From: Lachnospiraceae bacterium
Lineage (GTDB): Bacteria; Bacillota; Clostridia; Lachnospirales; Lachnospiraceae
NCBI GenBank assembly: GCA_030524705.1
Contig: JAUNGD010000006.1
Coordinates: 1-64,000 of the forward strand
Direction of reading: 5' to 3'
Length of the DNA stretch: 64,000 nt
Below, one piece after another: positions 1-8,913 of this stretch; the stretch's first letter is position 1; every line of letters begins with the position of its first letter. The notes under the pieces were generated by a model. It did not search any database, was not told the origin of the DNA, and worked only from the letters and a program-made list of their open reading frames with translations. The translations under genes were made by a program, and so were the position numbers.

Positions 1-252
1 CATCAAGACCAAGAGCAACACCAAGACGACGAGTGCGTATGCGGCCACGACCAACAAGACCACGAGCAACATCATGAACACTAACAACACCATGATGACG
101 AGTGCGGATGCGGTCATGACCATCACGAGCATGAGCATCACCATGAGCACGAACGCCACCATGATGACGAATGCGGATGCGGTCATGACCATCATGATCA
201 TGAACACCATCATGACGACGAGTGCGGCTGCGGCCATGACCATCACGAGCAT
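1..252 (+). repeat. His/Cys-rich metal-binding repeat leader of the P-type ATPase, interrupted by a stop
   Basis: Read in the frame of the downstream ATPase, this stretch encodes a chain of His, Asp, Glu and Gln residues with four copies of the motif DDECxCGHD, at about 28-54, 94-120, 160-186 and 214-240. His-rich extensions with Cys pairs are common metal-binding tails on zinc and cadmium pumps. An in-frame TAA lies at 82-84, where the pattern predicts CAA (Gln). No ATG, GTG or TTG occurs in this frame between the stop and 337, so most of the repeat and the first heavy-metal domain cannot be translated from a start visible here. The gene probably began upstream of the window. Confidence 0.75.
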
Positions 253-336
253 GAACATCATCACGAGCTTCCTGCTTCTTCTACAAAGGCTGTTTTTATT
301 CTGGAAAATCTCGGCTGCGCACACTGCGCTTCCAAG

Positions 337-2643
337 ATGGAGGAAAAAATCAATGCTCTTGACGGCGTAAGGTCTGCTACTATTACATACGCCACCAAGC
401 AGCTCCGCCTCGACGCCGACCAGCCCGAAGCGCTGCTGCCGGAGATTCAACGCATCTGTTCCTCCATCGAGTCACAGGTCAAGGTGGTTCCGAAGCAGCA
501 AAGGACAGCCGGCGGAATTACAAAAACCTATATCCTGGAAAATCTTGGCTGCGCCAACTGTGCTTCCAAGATGGAAAAACGTATCGGCGAGCTGGAGGGC
601 GTTACAGAGGCGACCATTACCTTTGCCACAAAGCAGCTTCGGGTCACGGCGGCAGATCCTGACCGCTATCTGCCCCAGATCCGGGAGATCTGTACCTCCA
701 TCGAATCTCAGGTGGAAGTAAAAGAAAAAAATCCTGCCCCTCGAAGCGGTCAGAACACAGACTCTCACTCCTCGGATACCGTTGTTGAAAAGGCAAAAAA
801 GAAAGACCAGTTGGAGCTGGCCGGTATCATCATCGGCGCAGTTCTGTTCGTTGCTGGTGAAGTGATGGAACATATGGGCTTCGCAGAAATGGCTACGCTT
901 CCGATTTTTGTAATCGCATACGTGATCCTGGGCGGTTCGGTACTTCTGGAGGCTGCCAAAAACATCTCCCATGGCCAGGTTTTCGATGAAAACTTCCTGA
1001 TGGGTATTGCAACCCTCGGCGCTTTTGCTATCCATGATTATCCGGAGGCCGTCGGCGTTATGCTCTTCTACCGGATCGGAGAATTTTTCGAGCATAAGGC
1101 GGTAGAACGCAGCCGCGGGCAAATCATGGATGCCGTAGATATGCGTCCTGAAGTCGTCAATCTTGTATCCGGCAATGACGTTCGTGTCATTCCGGCAGAA
1201 AATGCAATGGTGGGGGATGTTCTTCTGATCCGTCCCGGCGACCGTATTCCTCTGGACGGCGTGATCCTTGACGGACAGAGCCGAATAGACACCTCTCCCA
1301 TCACCGGAGAACCGGTGCCTGTCACGGTAGGCGTCGGAGACGAAATCACCTCCGGCTGTGTCAACACCTCCGGACAGTTGAAGATCCGGGTAGAAAAGCC
1401 GCTGTCCGAATCCATGGTTACACGTATTCTGGATTCCGTAGAAAATGCGGCGGCAAGCAAGCCGAAAATCGACCGTTTTATTACGAGATTTGCAAAAATA
1501 TATACTCCCTGCGTTGTATTCGGGGCGATTGCAGTTGCGATCCTTCCGTCCGTCTTTACCGGAAACTGGCATTACTGGATCTACACGGCTATTACTTTCC
1601 TTGTCATGAGCTGCCCCTGTGCTCTCGTGCTCAGCGTGCCGCTGGCGTTTTTCTCAGGAATTGGCGCCGGCTCCAAAAAAGGAATCCTTTTCAAGGGCGG
1701 TGTTTCCATTGAGGCTTTAAGCTCCGTCAAATCCATTGTCATGGATAAAACAGGAACCGTCACCGAAGGTAATTTCCAGCTTCAGAAGGTTGTCACCGCC
1801 GGAGCATGGACGGAAAATGACCTCCTGCGTATCTGTGCAAGCTGTGAACAAAACTCAACGCACCCCATCGCAGGCAGTATCGTGACAGCCGCAAGGGAAA
1901 AAGGTCTTGTCCTGGATAAGCCTGCCTCTCTGGAAGAAATTGCCGGACACGGAATTTCCGCTGTAATGGCGGAGGGCCGCATTCTCTGCGGCAACCGCAA
2001 GCTGATGGACCGCTATCACATTGAAATGAACAATGTAAAAAAAGACTCCTATGGAGCAGAGGTGTTCATGGCCATTGACGGAAAATTTGCCGGATATATG
2101 CTGATCTCTGATACTATAAAATCCGATGCTAAATCTGCCGTCAGCAGGCTTAAAGCCCAGGGACTGCACACCGTCATGCTAACCGGCGATTCCGAGGACA
2201 GCGCAAAGGCAGTCGCTAAAGAAACCGGTATCGACGAGGTACATGCGAAGCTCCTTCCTCAGGATAAGCTGAATATCCTGACCCAGGTCCGCAGCAAGCA
2301 CGGTGCAGTGATGTTTGTGGGAGACGGCATCAATGATGCTCCTGTTCTTGCCGGCGCCGATGTGGGCGCGGCCATGGGAAGCGGCGCGGATGCGGCCATC
2401 GAGGCGGCTGACGCGGTATTCATGAACTCCAGTGTGGAAGCAATCCCGGATTCCATCGCCATCGCCCGGAGTACCGGCCGAATCGCAATGCAGAATGTTG
2501 TCTTTGCACTTGTCATCAAACTGGCGGTCATGATACTCGGCCTGCTTGGTTTTGCAAACATGTGGATGGCAGTATTCGCCGACACAGGCGTCGCAATGCT
2601 TTGTGTGCTGAATTCCATTCGGATTCTTTACAAAAAGCGATAA
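337..2643 (+). CDS. cadA: P1B-type heavy-metal (Zn/Cd/Pb) translocating ATPase, 5' end disrupted
   Basis: This membrane pump exports divalent soft metals using ATP. From the first ATG after the upstream stop it is 768 residues. It has an intact second heavy-metal-associated domain (CANC at residues 72-75), an actuator TGEP motif, the ion-binding CPC at 426-428, the phosphorylated Asp of DKTGT at 470, an HP motif and the GDGINDAP hinge near 662. The last helices carry a Lys in VIKLAV and an Asp in FADTG, the pair typical of the P1B-2 (ZntA/CadA) group and not of copper pumps. The coding frame stays open upstream through a first HMA domain whose CAHC (316-327) precedes the ATG at 337, so that start cuts HMA1 in half. 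The natural start was therefore probably further upstream, and translation is now uncertain. The neighbouring ArsR-type sensor fits metal-inducible control. Confidence 0.9.
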   Translation: MEEKINALDGVRSATITYATKQLRLDADQPEALLPEIQRICSSIESQVKVVPKQQRTAGGITKTYILENLGCANCASKMEKRIGELEGVTEATITFATKQLRVTAADPDRYLPQIREICTSIESQVEVKEKNPAPRSGQNTDSHSSDTVVEKAKKKDQLELAGIIIGAVLFVAGEVMEHMGFAEMATLPIFVIAYVILGGSVLLEAAKNISHGQVFDENFLMGIATLGAFAIHDYPEAVGVMLFYRIGEFFEHKAVERSRGQIMDAVDMRPEVVNLVSGNDVRVIPAENAMVGDVLLIRPGDRIPLDGVILDGQSRIDTSPITGEPVPVTVGVGDEITSGCVNTSGQLKIRVEKPLSESMVTRILDSVENAAASKPKIDRFITRFAKIYTPCVVFGAIAVAILPSVFTGNWHYWIYTAITFLVMSCPCALVLSVPLAFFSGIGAGSKKGILFKGGVSIEALSSVKSIVMDKTGTVTEGNFQLQKVVTAGAWTENDLLRICASCEQNSTHPIAGSIVTAAREKGLVLDKPASLEEIAGHGISAVMAEGRILCGNRKLMDRYHIEMNNVKKDSYGAEVFMAIDGKFAGYMLISDTIKSDAKSAVSRLKAQGLHTVMLTGDSEDSAKAVAKETGIDEVHAKLLPQDKLNILTQVRSKHGAVMFVGDGINDAPVLAGADVGAAMGSGADAAIEAADAVFMNSSVEAIPDSIAIARSTGRIAMQNVVFALVIKLAVMILGLLGFANMWMAVFADTGVAMLCVLNSIRILYKKR

Positions 2644-2699
2644 AATCGGCAGATAGAAACCTGTATTATCGGAATTTAAATTTTAAGCCGTATTTTAAA

Positions 2700-2725
2700 A
2701 GCACAATCCCTTCGGGGATTGTGCT
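2700..2725 (+). terminator. Rho-independent terminator after the P-type ATPase
   Basis: A perfect inverted repeat with arms AGCACAATCCC and GGGATTGTGCT closes on a TTCG tetraloop, 56 bases after the ATPase stop. The tract after it is T-rich but not a clean T run. It overlaps by one base the -35 element of the next gene's promoter, so the ArsR gene is probably transcribed separately. Confidence 0.7.
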
Positions 2726-2753
2726 TGACCATTTTCACTTTTTCTTTTAAAAT
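2725..2753 (+). promoter_or_regulatory. Sigma-A-type promoter of the ArsR gene
   Basis: TTGACC (2725-2730) and TAAAAT (2748-2753) are separated by exactly 17 bases, 45 bases before the ArsR start codon. An SmtB/CadC-type operator would be expected between the -10 box and the start codon. The stretch there is AT-rich, but I cannot define a clear 12-2-12 repeat. Confidence 0.6.
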
Positions 2754-2797
2754 AATTGCAAATCATATAATAATAGCTTCAGAAACAGGAGAATCAT

Positions 2798-3106
2798 ATG
2801 AATTACTCAAATATTACAGGTCTTACGGACGAAGAAACTCTGTATCGTGTTGCCGAACTGTTCAAAATCTTTGGCGATCCGACAAGGGTTCGGATTCTTC
2901 ATACCCTTTTCCATAAAGAATTATGCGTGCAGGATATTGCAGATACTCTCGAGATGAGCCAAAGCGCCATTTCCCATCAGCTGCGGATCCTGAAGCAGTC
3001 TGCTTTGGTGAAATTCCGCCGGGAGGGAAAGACAATCTACTATTCTCTTGCCGACGATCACGTAGCCACCATTTTGATGCAGGGTCTTGAGCATGTTTGT
3101 GAATAA
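2798..3106 (+). CDS. ArsR/SmtB-family metal-sensing repressor
   Basis: This 102-residue winged-helix repressor is the usual size for the family. The helix-turn-helix covers roughly VQDIADTLEMSQSAISHQLRIL, followed by the wing residues REGKTIYYSL. The C-terminal helix carries D-x-H-x10-H-x2-E, the alpha-5 metal site of SmtB/CzrA sensors that bind Zn, Co or Ni. The alpha-3 cysteine box of CadC is absent: the segment before the recognition helix has only ELCVQD. It follows the metal ATPase in the same direction and has an AGGAG site 8 bases before ATG. The inferred role is to repress its own promoter, and perhaps the ATPase promoter upstream of the window, until zinc-like metal accumulates. Confidence 0.9.
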   Translation: MNYSNITGLTDEETLYRVAELFKIFGDPTRVRILHTLFHKELCVQDIADTLEMSQSAISHQLRILKQSALVKFRREGKTIYYSLADDHVATILMQGLEHVCE

Positions 3107-3113
3107 AAAATTT

Positions 3114-4106
3114 TTATGCACCGTACGCGGCCAGTGAACTTCCTTTTTTTACGGCAAGACTCCCGGTGTAATAAAATACAATACCATCCATTTCTGCCCT
3201 GTACTCCTTTTGTACATTTCCAAAAAAGTCCTCTATATGCCCCAGAAGCTGTCCTTTTTGCACCCTGCATCCCTCAAAAACTGCCGGATACCACAGACCC
3301 TGCTCCTCTGCCTCTAAATATACAGCCTTCGTAATGATCTTTTTTTCACACGTTGTTTCGTTTTTTAAATTTTTGCCCGTTTTCTCATCTGTTTCGGTCT
3401 CTTCAGGCTTTTCACATGTTTTTTCTCCTGCATACATTTCCAGATGCTCCAGCAGCCGGCAAATATCCCTTCTGTATGCTTCGATCCATTCCTCCGGACA
3501 AAGACCGCTGTGTCCTCGTTCCAGCAATAACCCCGGCACATCAAAATAATTTGCCGCGTACCCGTATTCTCCCTTTGAAGAAGAAGATTCTATTAAATAC
3601 GGAACGTCCAGGGCCATGGCCGCCGTCAGTGACGTCTGCCGTACCTTTTCTGCCTTTGGAAAAAACAGGCAGGGCGTCAAGGGCTCCATCGGACTGCCGC
3701 TGTGCAGGTCGAGAATAAAGTCTGCCCCGGGAAAAATTTTCTGTATGAACCAGAAGGCGAGTCGTTCTCCCGGGGTACCCTCCGCTTTTCCCGGATAATC
3801 GGAATTCAGATTAAACCCGTCCTCCGGCAGCACCCGGGACCGACCCCAAAATCCTCCCATATTCACGCAATGGATGAACAGTAGATTTCCCTTCACCTCC
3901 TGCGCCTCCAATTTCCTGGCAAGGCGTATTACCGCCGCCGTTCCCGGATACTCATCTCCATGAATGCAGGCTGTGACCACTACAGTCTTTCCCTCCTCTT
4001 TTCCACAAATCATTGTCGCTGGAAGCCTGTACCCCTCTATCCCCGTATCCAGTATTGCCTGTTTTTTTTCACCTCTTGACAGAGTATGTCCGCAAATTTC
4101 CCACAT
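3114..4106 (-). CDS. Succinylglutamate desuccinylase/aspartoacylase (M14-like) family hydrolase
   Basis: This 330-residue zinc-dependent hydrolase belongs to the AstE/AspA branch of the M14 fold, which removes acyl groups from amino acids or acts on small peptides. The HGDEYPGT motif supplies the first zinc ligands (His and Glu), NLNSDYPG lies in the substrate region, and LDLHSG supplies a further His. A C-terminal beta-rich part (QGLWYPAVFEG, KGQLLGHI) resembles the biotinyl-like domain of these deacylases. The start is placed at 4106, not at the longer 4163, because AGGAGG sits 8 bases upstream of it. An insert rich in Lys and Glu (about residues 240-270) looks like a flexible linker. A terminator separates it from the transport operon upstream, so it is likely monocistronic. 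The substrate cannot be told from sequence. Confidence 0.8.
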   Translation of the reverse strand: MWEICGHTLSRGEKKQAILDTGIEGYRLPATMICGKEEGKTVVVTACIHGDEYPGTAAVIRLARKLEAQEVKGNLLFIHCVNMGGFWGRSRVLPEDGFNLNSDYPGKAEGTPGERLAFWFIQKIFPGADFILDLHSGSPMEPLTPCLFFPKAEKVRQTSLTAAMALDVPYLIESSSSKGEYGYAANYFDVPGLLLERGHSGLCPEEWIEAYRRDICRLLEHLEMYAGEKTCEKPEETETDEKTGKNLKNETTCEKKIITKAVYLEAEEQGLWYPAVFEGCRVQKGQLLGHIEDFFGNVQKEYRAEMDGIVFYYTGSLAVKKGSSLAAYGA

Positions 4107-4152
4107 TCTATTTTCCTCCTGTTTTTTCTCACCCGTGCTGTATCTGCCTGTC

Positions 4153-4201
4153 AAAAAAGCCACTATAAAACTGAAAACTTATCCAACAGTCTTATAGTGG
4201 C
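4153..4201 (-). terminator. Terminator of the Dpp-type operon
   Basis: Perfect 10-base arms GCCACTATAA and TTATAGTGGC (4159-4168 and 4192-4201) are followed on the minus strand by a run of six T (4153-4158). It lies 69 bases after the stop of the last gene of the operon and separates it from the aspartoacylase-like gene. Confidence 0.85.
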
Positions 4202-4269
4202 CCCTCATAAGCAGTTTTACTGCCCTTTGGTTATTGTACACGTTCGCTTTGCAGACCGCACTTCAGTGT

Positions 4270-5502
4270 TTAACCCATAATCCGGGCCTTTACGTCCTCC
4301 ACCGTGCACGCCTCAGTCAGCTCTTTCAGCTTCTCCGGAGTAGTGTCATCGTTAAACACTTTGATGACCTGCATCAAATCCTCACAGCTGTATGCATTTT
4401 CATAAATGCCTGTGGTATAACCGTACAGTTCGATGTATTCCTCCCGGCTCGTGGCTTTCCAGAATTCCTGGTACAGCCGCACTGCATTGCCATCCTCCGA
4501 ATTCGCCTCCGGGTGACCCGTAATTGCATTGTACATCATTGCAAATGCAGGGCCTGCCATGGAGCCGTATTTTCCCTGTACATAATCAATCGAAGCATTA
4601 CCGAAAGCGTCCTTTGCCTTGATTGCCTCAAAGTTTGCCTCGGTAAAGCTGTCGATGGCGCCGACCATAATATTGCTTCCCTGTTCCGCTTCTTTCTCTG
4701 CAATCTTATCCAGATAAGTAGAGGCATGGAAGGCACTCATCAACGCATCACAGTTCCCTTTTGCAAAGGCTTCCTGGAGATTTGCAAGCCCGTCGCCGCC
4801 CTCTGTAGCCCCTGGGCAGAGAATCACGGACACGCTTCCATCCTCGCTGCTCAGTGTCACATTCTCTGTCGTAACTGCAAGCACGTCCGCTTCCTCCTCC
4901 AACACAAGGCCGCATTTTTCTTCCAGTGTTTCCAGCATACCCTTTACTCTGGTCGCATGCGCCACATATCCGCTGGAGGCAGCTCCCGTCATGATCACAA
5001 ATGACCGAGCGTCTTTCTCTATAAAGAACTCAGCCATGTCACAGCCGACCTCATACAGAGAATCCGGATTCGGTCCGATGGAGCCAAGGAACCATGGATT
5101 GCCCTTTACCGCTTCATATACCTCGTCGCTAATGGCGGTGGAACCCAGAATATAGTACATCTCATTTTCTTCACATAGCTTGACTGTATCAGCCAGCTCA
5201 TATCCGCAGAAGGAAATCACGCCCTTTGCGCCCACTTCCTTCAGGGCTTCAATAAACGCCTGTTCCTGCTCTGCTGTCTCGATCGCATTTGAAAAATAGA
5301 ACTGCACCGGAAAACCAGCCTCAATATAATCACGGTAATAATTCATAAACATCATCATTTCCTGGCTGTCCTGGCTGTAAACTGCAACACCGATCTTATA
5401 GTTTTCACTACCGTCCTGATTTTCCTCCGCCTGCACAGTGAGACCTGCAAACAGAACCATGAGAAAAACAAGACCAATCCACATGTTTCTTTTCTTATTC
5501 AT
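4270..5502 (-). CDS. Type-1 periplasmic-binding-fold substrate-binding protein
   Basis: This 410-residue exported protein has a cleavable leader (hydrophobic residues 8-22, then VQA before EEN) and no lipobox Cys. The body starts YKIGVAVYSQDSQEM and has the alternating strand-helix pattern of type-1 (sugar/Bmp-like) binding proteins, with GAKGVISFCGYELA and later a GAIDSF segment. It is not related to the family-5 peptide-binding protein upstream in the same operon. It starts 15 bases after the DppF-like ATPase stop and is followed by a strong terminator, so it is the last gene of the operon. The ligand is unknown. It could be an accessory receptor, or a receptor for a transporter encoded elsewhere. 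Confidence 0.7.
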   Translation of the reverse strand: MNKKRNMWIGLVFLMVLFAGLTVQAEENQDGSENYKIGVAVYSQDSQEMMMFMNYYRDYIEAGFPVQFYFSNAIETAEQEQAFIEALKEVGAKGVISFCGYELADTVKLCEENEMYYILGSTAISDEVYEAVKGNPWFLGSIGPNPDSLYEVGCDMAEFFIEKDARSFVIMTGAASSGYVAHATRVKGMLETLEEKCGLVLEEEADVLAVTTENVTLSSEDGSVSVILCPGATEGGDGLANLQEAFAKGNCDALMSAFHASTYLDKIAEKEAEQGSNIMVGAIDSFTEANFEAIKAKDAFGNASIDYVQGKYGSMAGPAFAMMYNAITGHPEANSEDGNAVRLYQEFWKATSREEYIELYGYTTGIYENAYSCEDLMQVIKVFNDDTTPEKLKELTEACTVEDVKARIMG

Positions 5503-5517
5503 TCTGTTTTGCCTTTC

Positions 5518-6486
5518 TTATTTTTTATCCGTTACATAGTGGCACGCCACCTCATGTCCCGGCTCTACCTCTTTGAGCACCGGCTTCACGGTCTTACACT
5601 TTTCGCTGCAGTGCTCGCAGCGGTTCTGGAACGGACAGCCCTTCGGTACATCCAGCGGACTGGGGGCTTCGCTCTCAATGCTTTCGATTTTCTCATTCGG
5701 ATCCATATGGATCGAGAACTGTGCGCCCAGCAGCGCCTGGGTATAGGGATGCAGCGCCTTGTCCGATACATCCGCTCCCGGAATCGTCTCTACGATATGT
5801 CCGAGATACATGACCGCGATCTGATGCGCAAAGGACTGAATCAGCGCAAGATCATGACAGATAAAAATCATACTGATCTGCTTTTCCTCCTGCAGACGTA
5901 CCAGAAGCTCAATAACGGTCTTCTGGATCGACACATCCAGCGCCGAGGTCGCCTCATCGCACACAAGAATTTCCGGTTCCAGTGAGAGCGCCCGGGCAAT
6001 ACTGACTCTCTGTCTCTGTCCGCCGCTCATATTATGCGGATAGCGATACATAAAGTCGGCCGGAAGCTCTACCATCTCCAGAAGCTCCTTTGCCTTTGCT
6101 TCCTTCTCACTCTTTTTGAGCCTTCCATAGTTCATCAGCGGCTCCGTGAGAATATCAATGATTCTCATTTTCGGGTTAAAGGATGCAAGCGGATCCTGAA
6201 AGACCATCTGCATATTCTGACGGTTTTCCCAGATCTCCTTTTTCGTCATCGCGACGATATTTTTATCCCGGTACAGAATCTCTCCGCTAGTGGGCTTATC
6301 CATGGATATTACCATACGGACAAAGGTAGATTTGCCGCAGCCGCTCTCCCCGACGATTCCCAGCGTTTTTCCCTTGTAAACACTGAGATTGACGTCATTA
6401 CACGCTGTCAGCGTCCGTCCCCCGGATGCAGGGAACTGTTTTACGATATGATTTGCCTGAAGTACAAGCTCAGATTCATGAAACAA
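5518..6486 (-). CDS. Oligopeptide/nickel-type ABC transporter ATP-binding protein (DppF/OppF)
   Basis: This ATPase subunit of a peptide/nickel-family importer has Walker A GESGCGKST, the Q-loop MVFQDP, signature MSGGQRQR, Walker B ILVCDEATSALD and the switch His in FICHDL. The C-terminal oligopeptide extension has four Cys (CPFQNRCEHC...C), as in OppD/OppF and DppD/DppF proteins, where they are thought to bind an Fe-S cluster. A TTG start at 6486 (322 residues) is preferred because GGGGGAG lies 6 bases upstream and the gene then overlaps the DppD stop by 11 bases. An ATG at 6540 would add 18 residues that read as part of DppD in another frame. Confidence 0.9.
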   Translation of the reverse strand: MFHESELVLQANHIVKQFPASGGRTLTACNDVNLSVYKGKTLGIVGESGCGKSTFVRMVISMDKPTSGEILYRDKNIVAMTKKEIWENRQNMQMVFQDPLASFNPKMRIIDILTEPLMNYGRLKKSEKEAKAKELLEMVELPADFMYRYPHNMSGGQRQRVSIARALSLEPEILVCDEATSALDVSIQKTVIELLVRLQEEKQISMIFICHDLALIQSFAHQIAVMYLGHIVETIPGADVSDKALHPYTQALLGAQFSIHMDPNEKIESIESEAPSPLDVPKGCPFQNRCEHCSEKCKTVKPVLKEVEPGHEVACHYVTDKK

Positions 6487-7264
6487 AACGTTCTCCCCCC
6501 ATTTCCGGGACTGCTGCCAGCAGTCTCTTTGTATAATCATTTGTCGGATGGTTCATTACTTCATCCCTTGTTCCCCGGTCTACCACCTTACCGTACTGCA
6601 TAACGATAAGCTGATCTGCCATGTACGCAGCTACGCCCAGGTTATGGGTAACAATGATAATACCGGTATCAAAATTGTCCCTTAATTCCATCATCTGCCG
6701 CACGATCTGAGCCTGTGTCGTCACATCCAGCGCACTGGTTGGTTCATCAGCCAGCAGAAGCTCCGGATTGAAGGTCATTGCCATGGCAATGCCGACTCTC
6801 TGGCGCATACCGCCGGAAAGCTGATGCGGAAAACTCTTCATGATATTCTCTGCATCCGGCAGACGCATTTTTTCCAGCATCGAAACGCCCAGCGCCCATG
6901 CCTCCTGTGACGATTTATTGCTGTGCGTGCAGATATATTCCACATACTGGCTGCCGATCCTGCGAATCGGATTCAAAGTACCTCCGCAATCCTGGAAAAT
7001 CATGGACATTTTCGTTCCGCGCAGTTTTCTCCATTCATCTCTTGAATTGTTCAGCAGGGACTGTCCGTGAAACAGGATGTCGCCGGAGGTTACCCGGCCG
7101 CTTCCTGCCAGCGCGCCCAGCACCGCACGGATAACAGTAGTCTTACCGCTTCCGCTCTCGCCTACCACGCTGATAATCTCTCCCTTTTTCATAGAGAGAT
7201 TAAAATGCTCAATAGTCGGAGCCTGCTTCCCGTACTGAACTGCCAAATCTTTTATTTCCAGCAT
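6476..7264 (-). CDS. Oligopeptide/nickel-type ABC transporter ATP-binding protein (DppD/OppD)
   Basis: This 262-residue ATPase partners the DppF-like subunit. It has Walker A GESGSGKTT, Q-loop MIFQDCGG, signature LSGGMRQR, Walker B LLLADEPTSALD and switch IIVTHNL. It is shorter than most OppD proteins (about 320) because it lacks the long C-terminal Cys-containing extension. NikD-type and some cobalt/nickel transporters share this short form. The start has AAGGAGC upstream. It lies 30 bases downstream of the binding-protein gene and overlaps the next ATPase gene. Confidence 0.9.
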   Translation of the reverse strand: MLEIKDLAVQYGKQAPTIEHFNLSMKKGEIISVVGESGSGKTTVIRAVLGALAGSGRVTSGDILFHGQSLLNNSRDEWRKLRGTKMSMIFQDCGGTLNPIRRIGSQYVEYICTHSNKSSQEAWALGVSMLEKMRLPDAENIMKSFPHQLSGGMRQRVGIAMAMTFNPELLLADEPTSALDVTTQAQIVRQMMELRDNFDTGIIIVTHNLGVAAYMADQLIVMQYGKVVDRGTRDEVMNHPTNDYTKRLLAAVPEMGGERFVS

Positions 7265-7294
7265 TTTTCTGCTCCTTTTGCTATTTGAGTGCTT

Positions 7295-8845
7295 TTACTC
7301 TGCCAGCTTGATATCCTTTGTCAACCAGTAGTAATCCATGGGATACATGTTGACGCCTGTTACACGGGTGTTGTTGAACAGATAGGTCGTCTCATAGCCG
7401 AAGAATACGGTTGCCGCATCATCCATGATATGCTGCTGAATCTGGATAATAAGGTCTCTTCTTGCATCTTCATCAAAGGTTGCGGCCAGCTCATCCAGAA
7501 GAGCATCTACCTCCGGATTGTTATAGCCCGCTGTATTGTTTGCCGATGTACTGTACCAGTTCTCACGCAGATAATTTTCCGGATCTCCCGTATTTGCTAC
7601 CAAAACATTCCAGATCAGCAAATCGTACTGTCCGGAATCTCTCTTGTCCAGCAGGGTCTCGTAGCTGACTGTTTCCAGATTTACGTTGATGCCTATGTCC
7701 TTCAGATTGGATTGTGCTGCCTGTGCGTAAACGCCCAGCTCGGCACGGCTGGTATAAATAACAAAGTTCAGGGTCAGAGCATCTCCGTCCGGAGTCTCTA
7801 CAAATCCGTCGCCGTCATTATCCACATAACCGGCTTCCGCAAGGATAGCCTTTGCGCCTTCCGGATCATATGCATTCTCATCGTTCAGCTCATCAAAGCC
7901 AAAGTCCAGGGTCGGCGGTACCGGAGCCTTTCCTGCCGTTGCGCCGCCTTCCAAAAGCACATCACAGTATGTCTGCTTATCAAGACCGCGAAGCAGTGCC
8001 TGACGCAGCGCCAGGTCGCCAAGGGCGCCATTCTGGTTCATAAATGCGTAAGTGGAACGCAGGGACTGAAGCTCCTGGATCTCATAGTTCGGATTTCCTT
8101 CGAACTCGATCAGGTTTTCTGTCTTCAGATTGTAGGCAATGTCAATCTCACCAGTCTGCAGCGCCATGGAGCGTGTCGTCTGGTCATCCACGCACTTCAG
8201 AGTAACGCGGTCCAGCGGCACTTCGCCATCCCAGTAATACTCATTTTTTACAACGACGCAGGAATCTGTCGGGCTGAAGGATTCTACCGCATACGGTCCT
8301 GTACAGATCGGTCCCTCCATCTCCCAGTTTGAATCGTCTACATTTGTATCTACGATCAGGAACAGCGGATCTGCCAGGCTCCCTGCCATATTCGCATTTG
8401 CACGGTTCAGATGGAAGATCAGTTTCTGGCCGTCAATTTCCATGCTCTCCAAATCGAAGAACTCCGGTACACGGTCGCTCTTGTCGCACACGCGCTGAAT
8501 AGAAGCCATCACAAGCTCCGGTGTCATGTCGTCGCCGTTGGAGAATTTTACTCCCTCCCGGATCGTAAAGGTCCAGGTCAGGCCGTCCTCGCTATTCTCC
8601 CAGCTTTCAGCCAGACATGGAACGATCTCGCCGTTTTGATCAAATTTTGTCAGGCACTCACCGATTGCATAACGGGATACTACCCAGCTAAAATACTGTG
8701 TCGTCGGCTCCAGCGTATCTGCAAAACTTGTTACACCTATCGTAATCTCCCCTGCTGCTGCGGCAGGCATCGCCGGGATCAGAGCCATTGTCATCGCTCC
8801 TGCAAGAACCATTCCCAGCGCCTTCTTTAAAAATCTGTTTTTCAT
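7295..8845 (-). CDS. Family-5 solute-binding protein (peptide/nickel/corrinoid-type)
   Basis: This 516-residue extracellular receptor of the ABC importer has an N-terminal leader ending in AAAA before GEITIGV. It has no lipobox Cys. The SBP_bac_5 fold is recognisable from the DTLEPTTQYFSWVV opening, the GLTWTFTIREGVKFSNGD segment and the TGPYAVESF segment. It sits third in an operon controlled by a cobalamin riboswitch. Family-5 receptors bind peptides, nickel, haem or chelated metals, so the riboswitch suggests that the ligand supports B12 supply or B12-dependent metabolism (cobalt complex, corrinoid precursor or nickel). This is inference, since no ligand-determining residues can be read. 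Confidence 0.9.
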   Translation of the reverse strand: MKNRFLKKALGMVLAGAMTMALIPAMPAAAAGEITIGVTSFADTLEPTTQYFSWVVSRYAIGECLTKFDQNGEIVPCLAESWENSEDGLTWTFTIREGVKFSNGDDMTPELVMASIQRVCDKSDRVPEFFDLESMEIDGQKLIFHLNRANANMAGSLADPLFLIVDTNVDDSNWEMEGPICTGPYAVESFSPTDSCVVVKNEYYWDGEVPLDRVTLKCVDDQTTRSMALQTGEIDIAYNLKTENLIEFEGNPNYEIQELQSLRSTYAFMNQNGALGDLALRQALLRGLDKQTYCDVLLEGGATAGKAPVPPTLDFGFDELNDENAYDPEGAKAILAEAGYVDNDGDGFVETPDGDALTLNFVIYTSRAELGVYAQAAQSNLKDIGINVNLETVSYETLLDKRDSGQYDLLIWNVLVANTGDPENYLRENWYSTSANNTAGYNNPEVDALLDELAATFDEDARRDLIIQIQQHIMDDAATVFFGYETTYLFNNTRVTGVNMYPMDYYWLTKDIKLAE

Positions 8846-8913
8846 AACAGCTCTCCTTTTCTCTTGTCTGTATGCAAAAGCAGCCTCAAATTTCTGCTCT
8901 GCATCAGTTATGT

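Noticed and set aside
74..370. 98-codon plus-strand frame rich in Met, Thr and Asn
   Set aside because: It is a frame-shifted reading of the His-codon repeats (CATCATGAC and similar) and has no ribosome site; the ATPase frame explains the pattern.
472..1572. 366-codon minus-strand frame opposite the ATPase
   Set aside because: Complement shadow of a well-conserved P-type ATPase with no recognisable domain.
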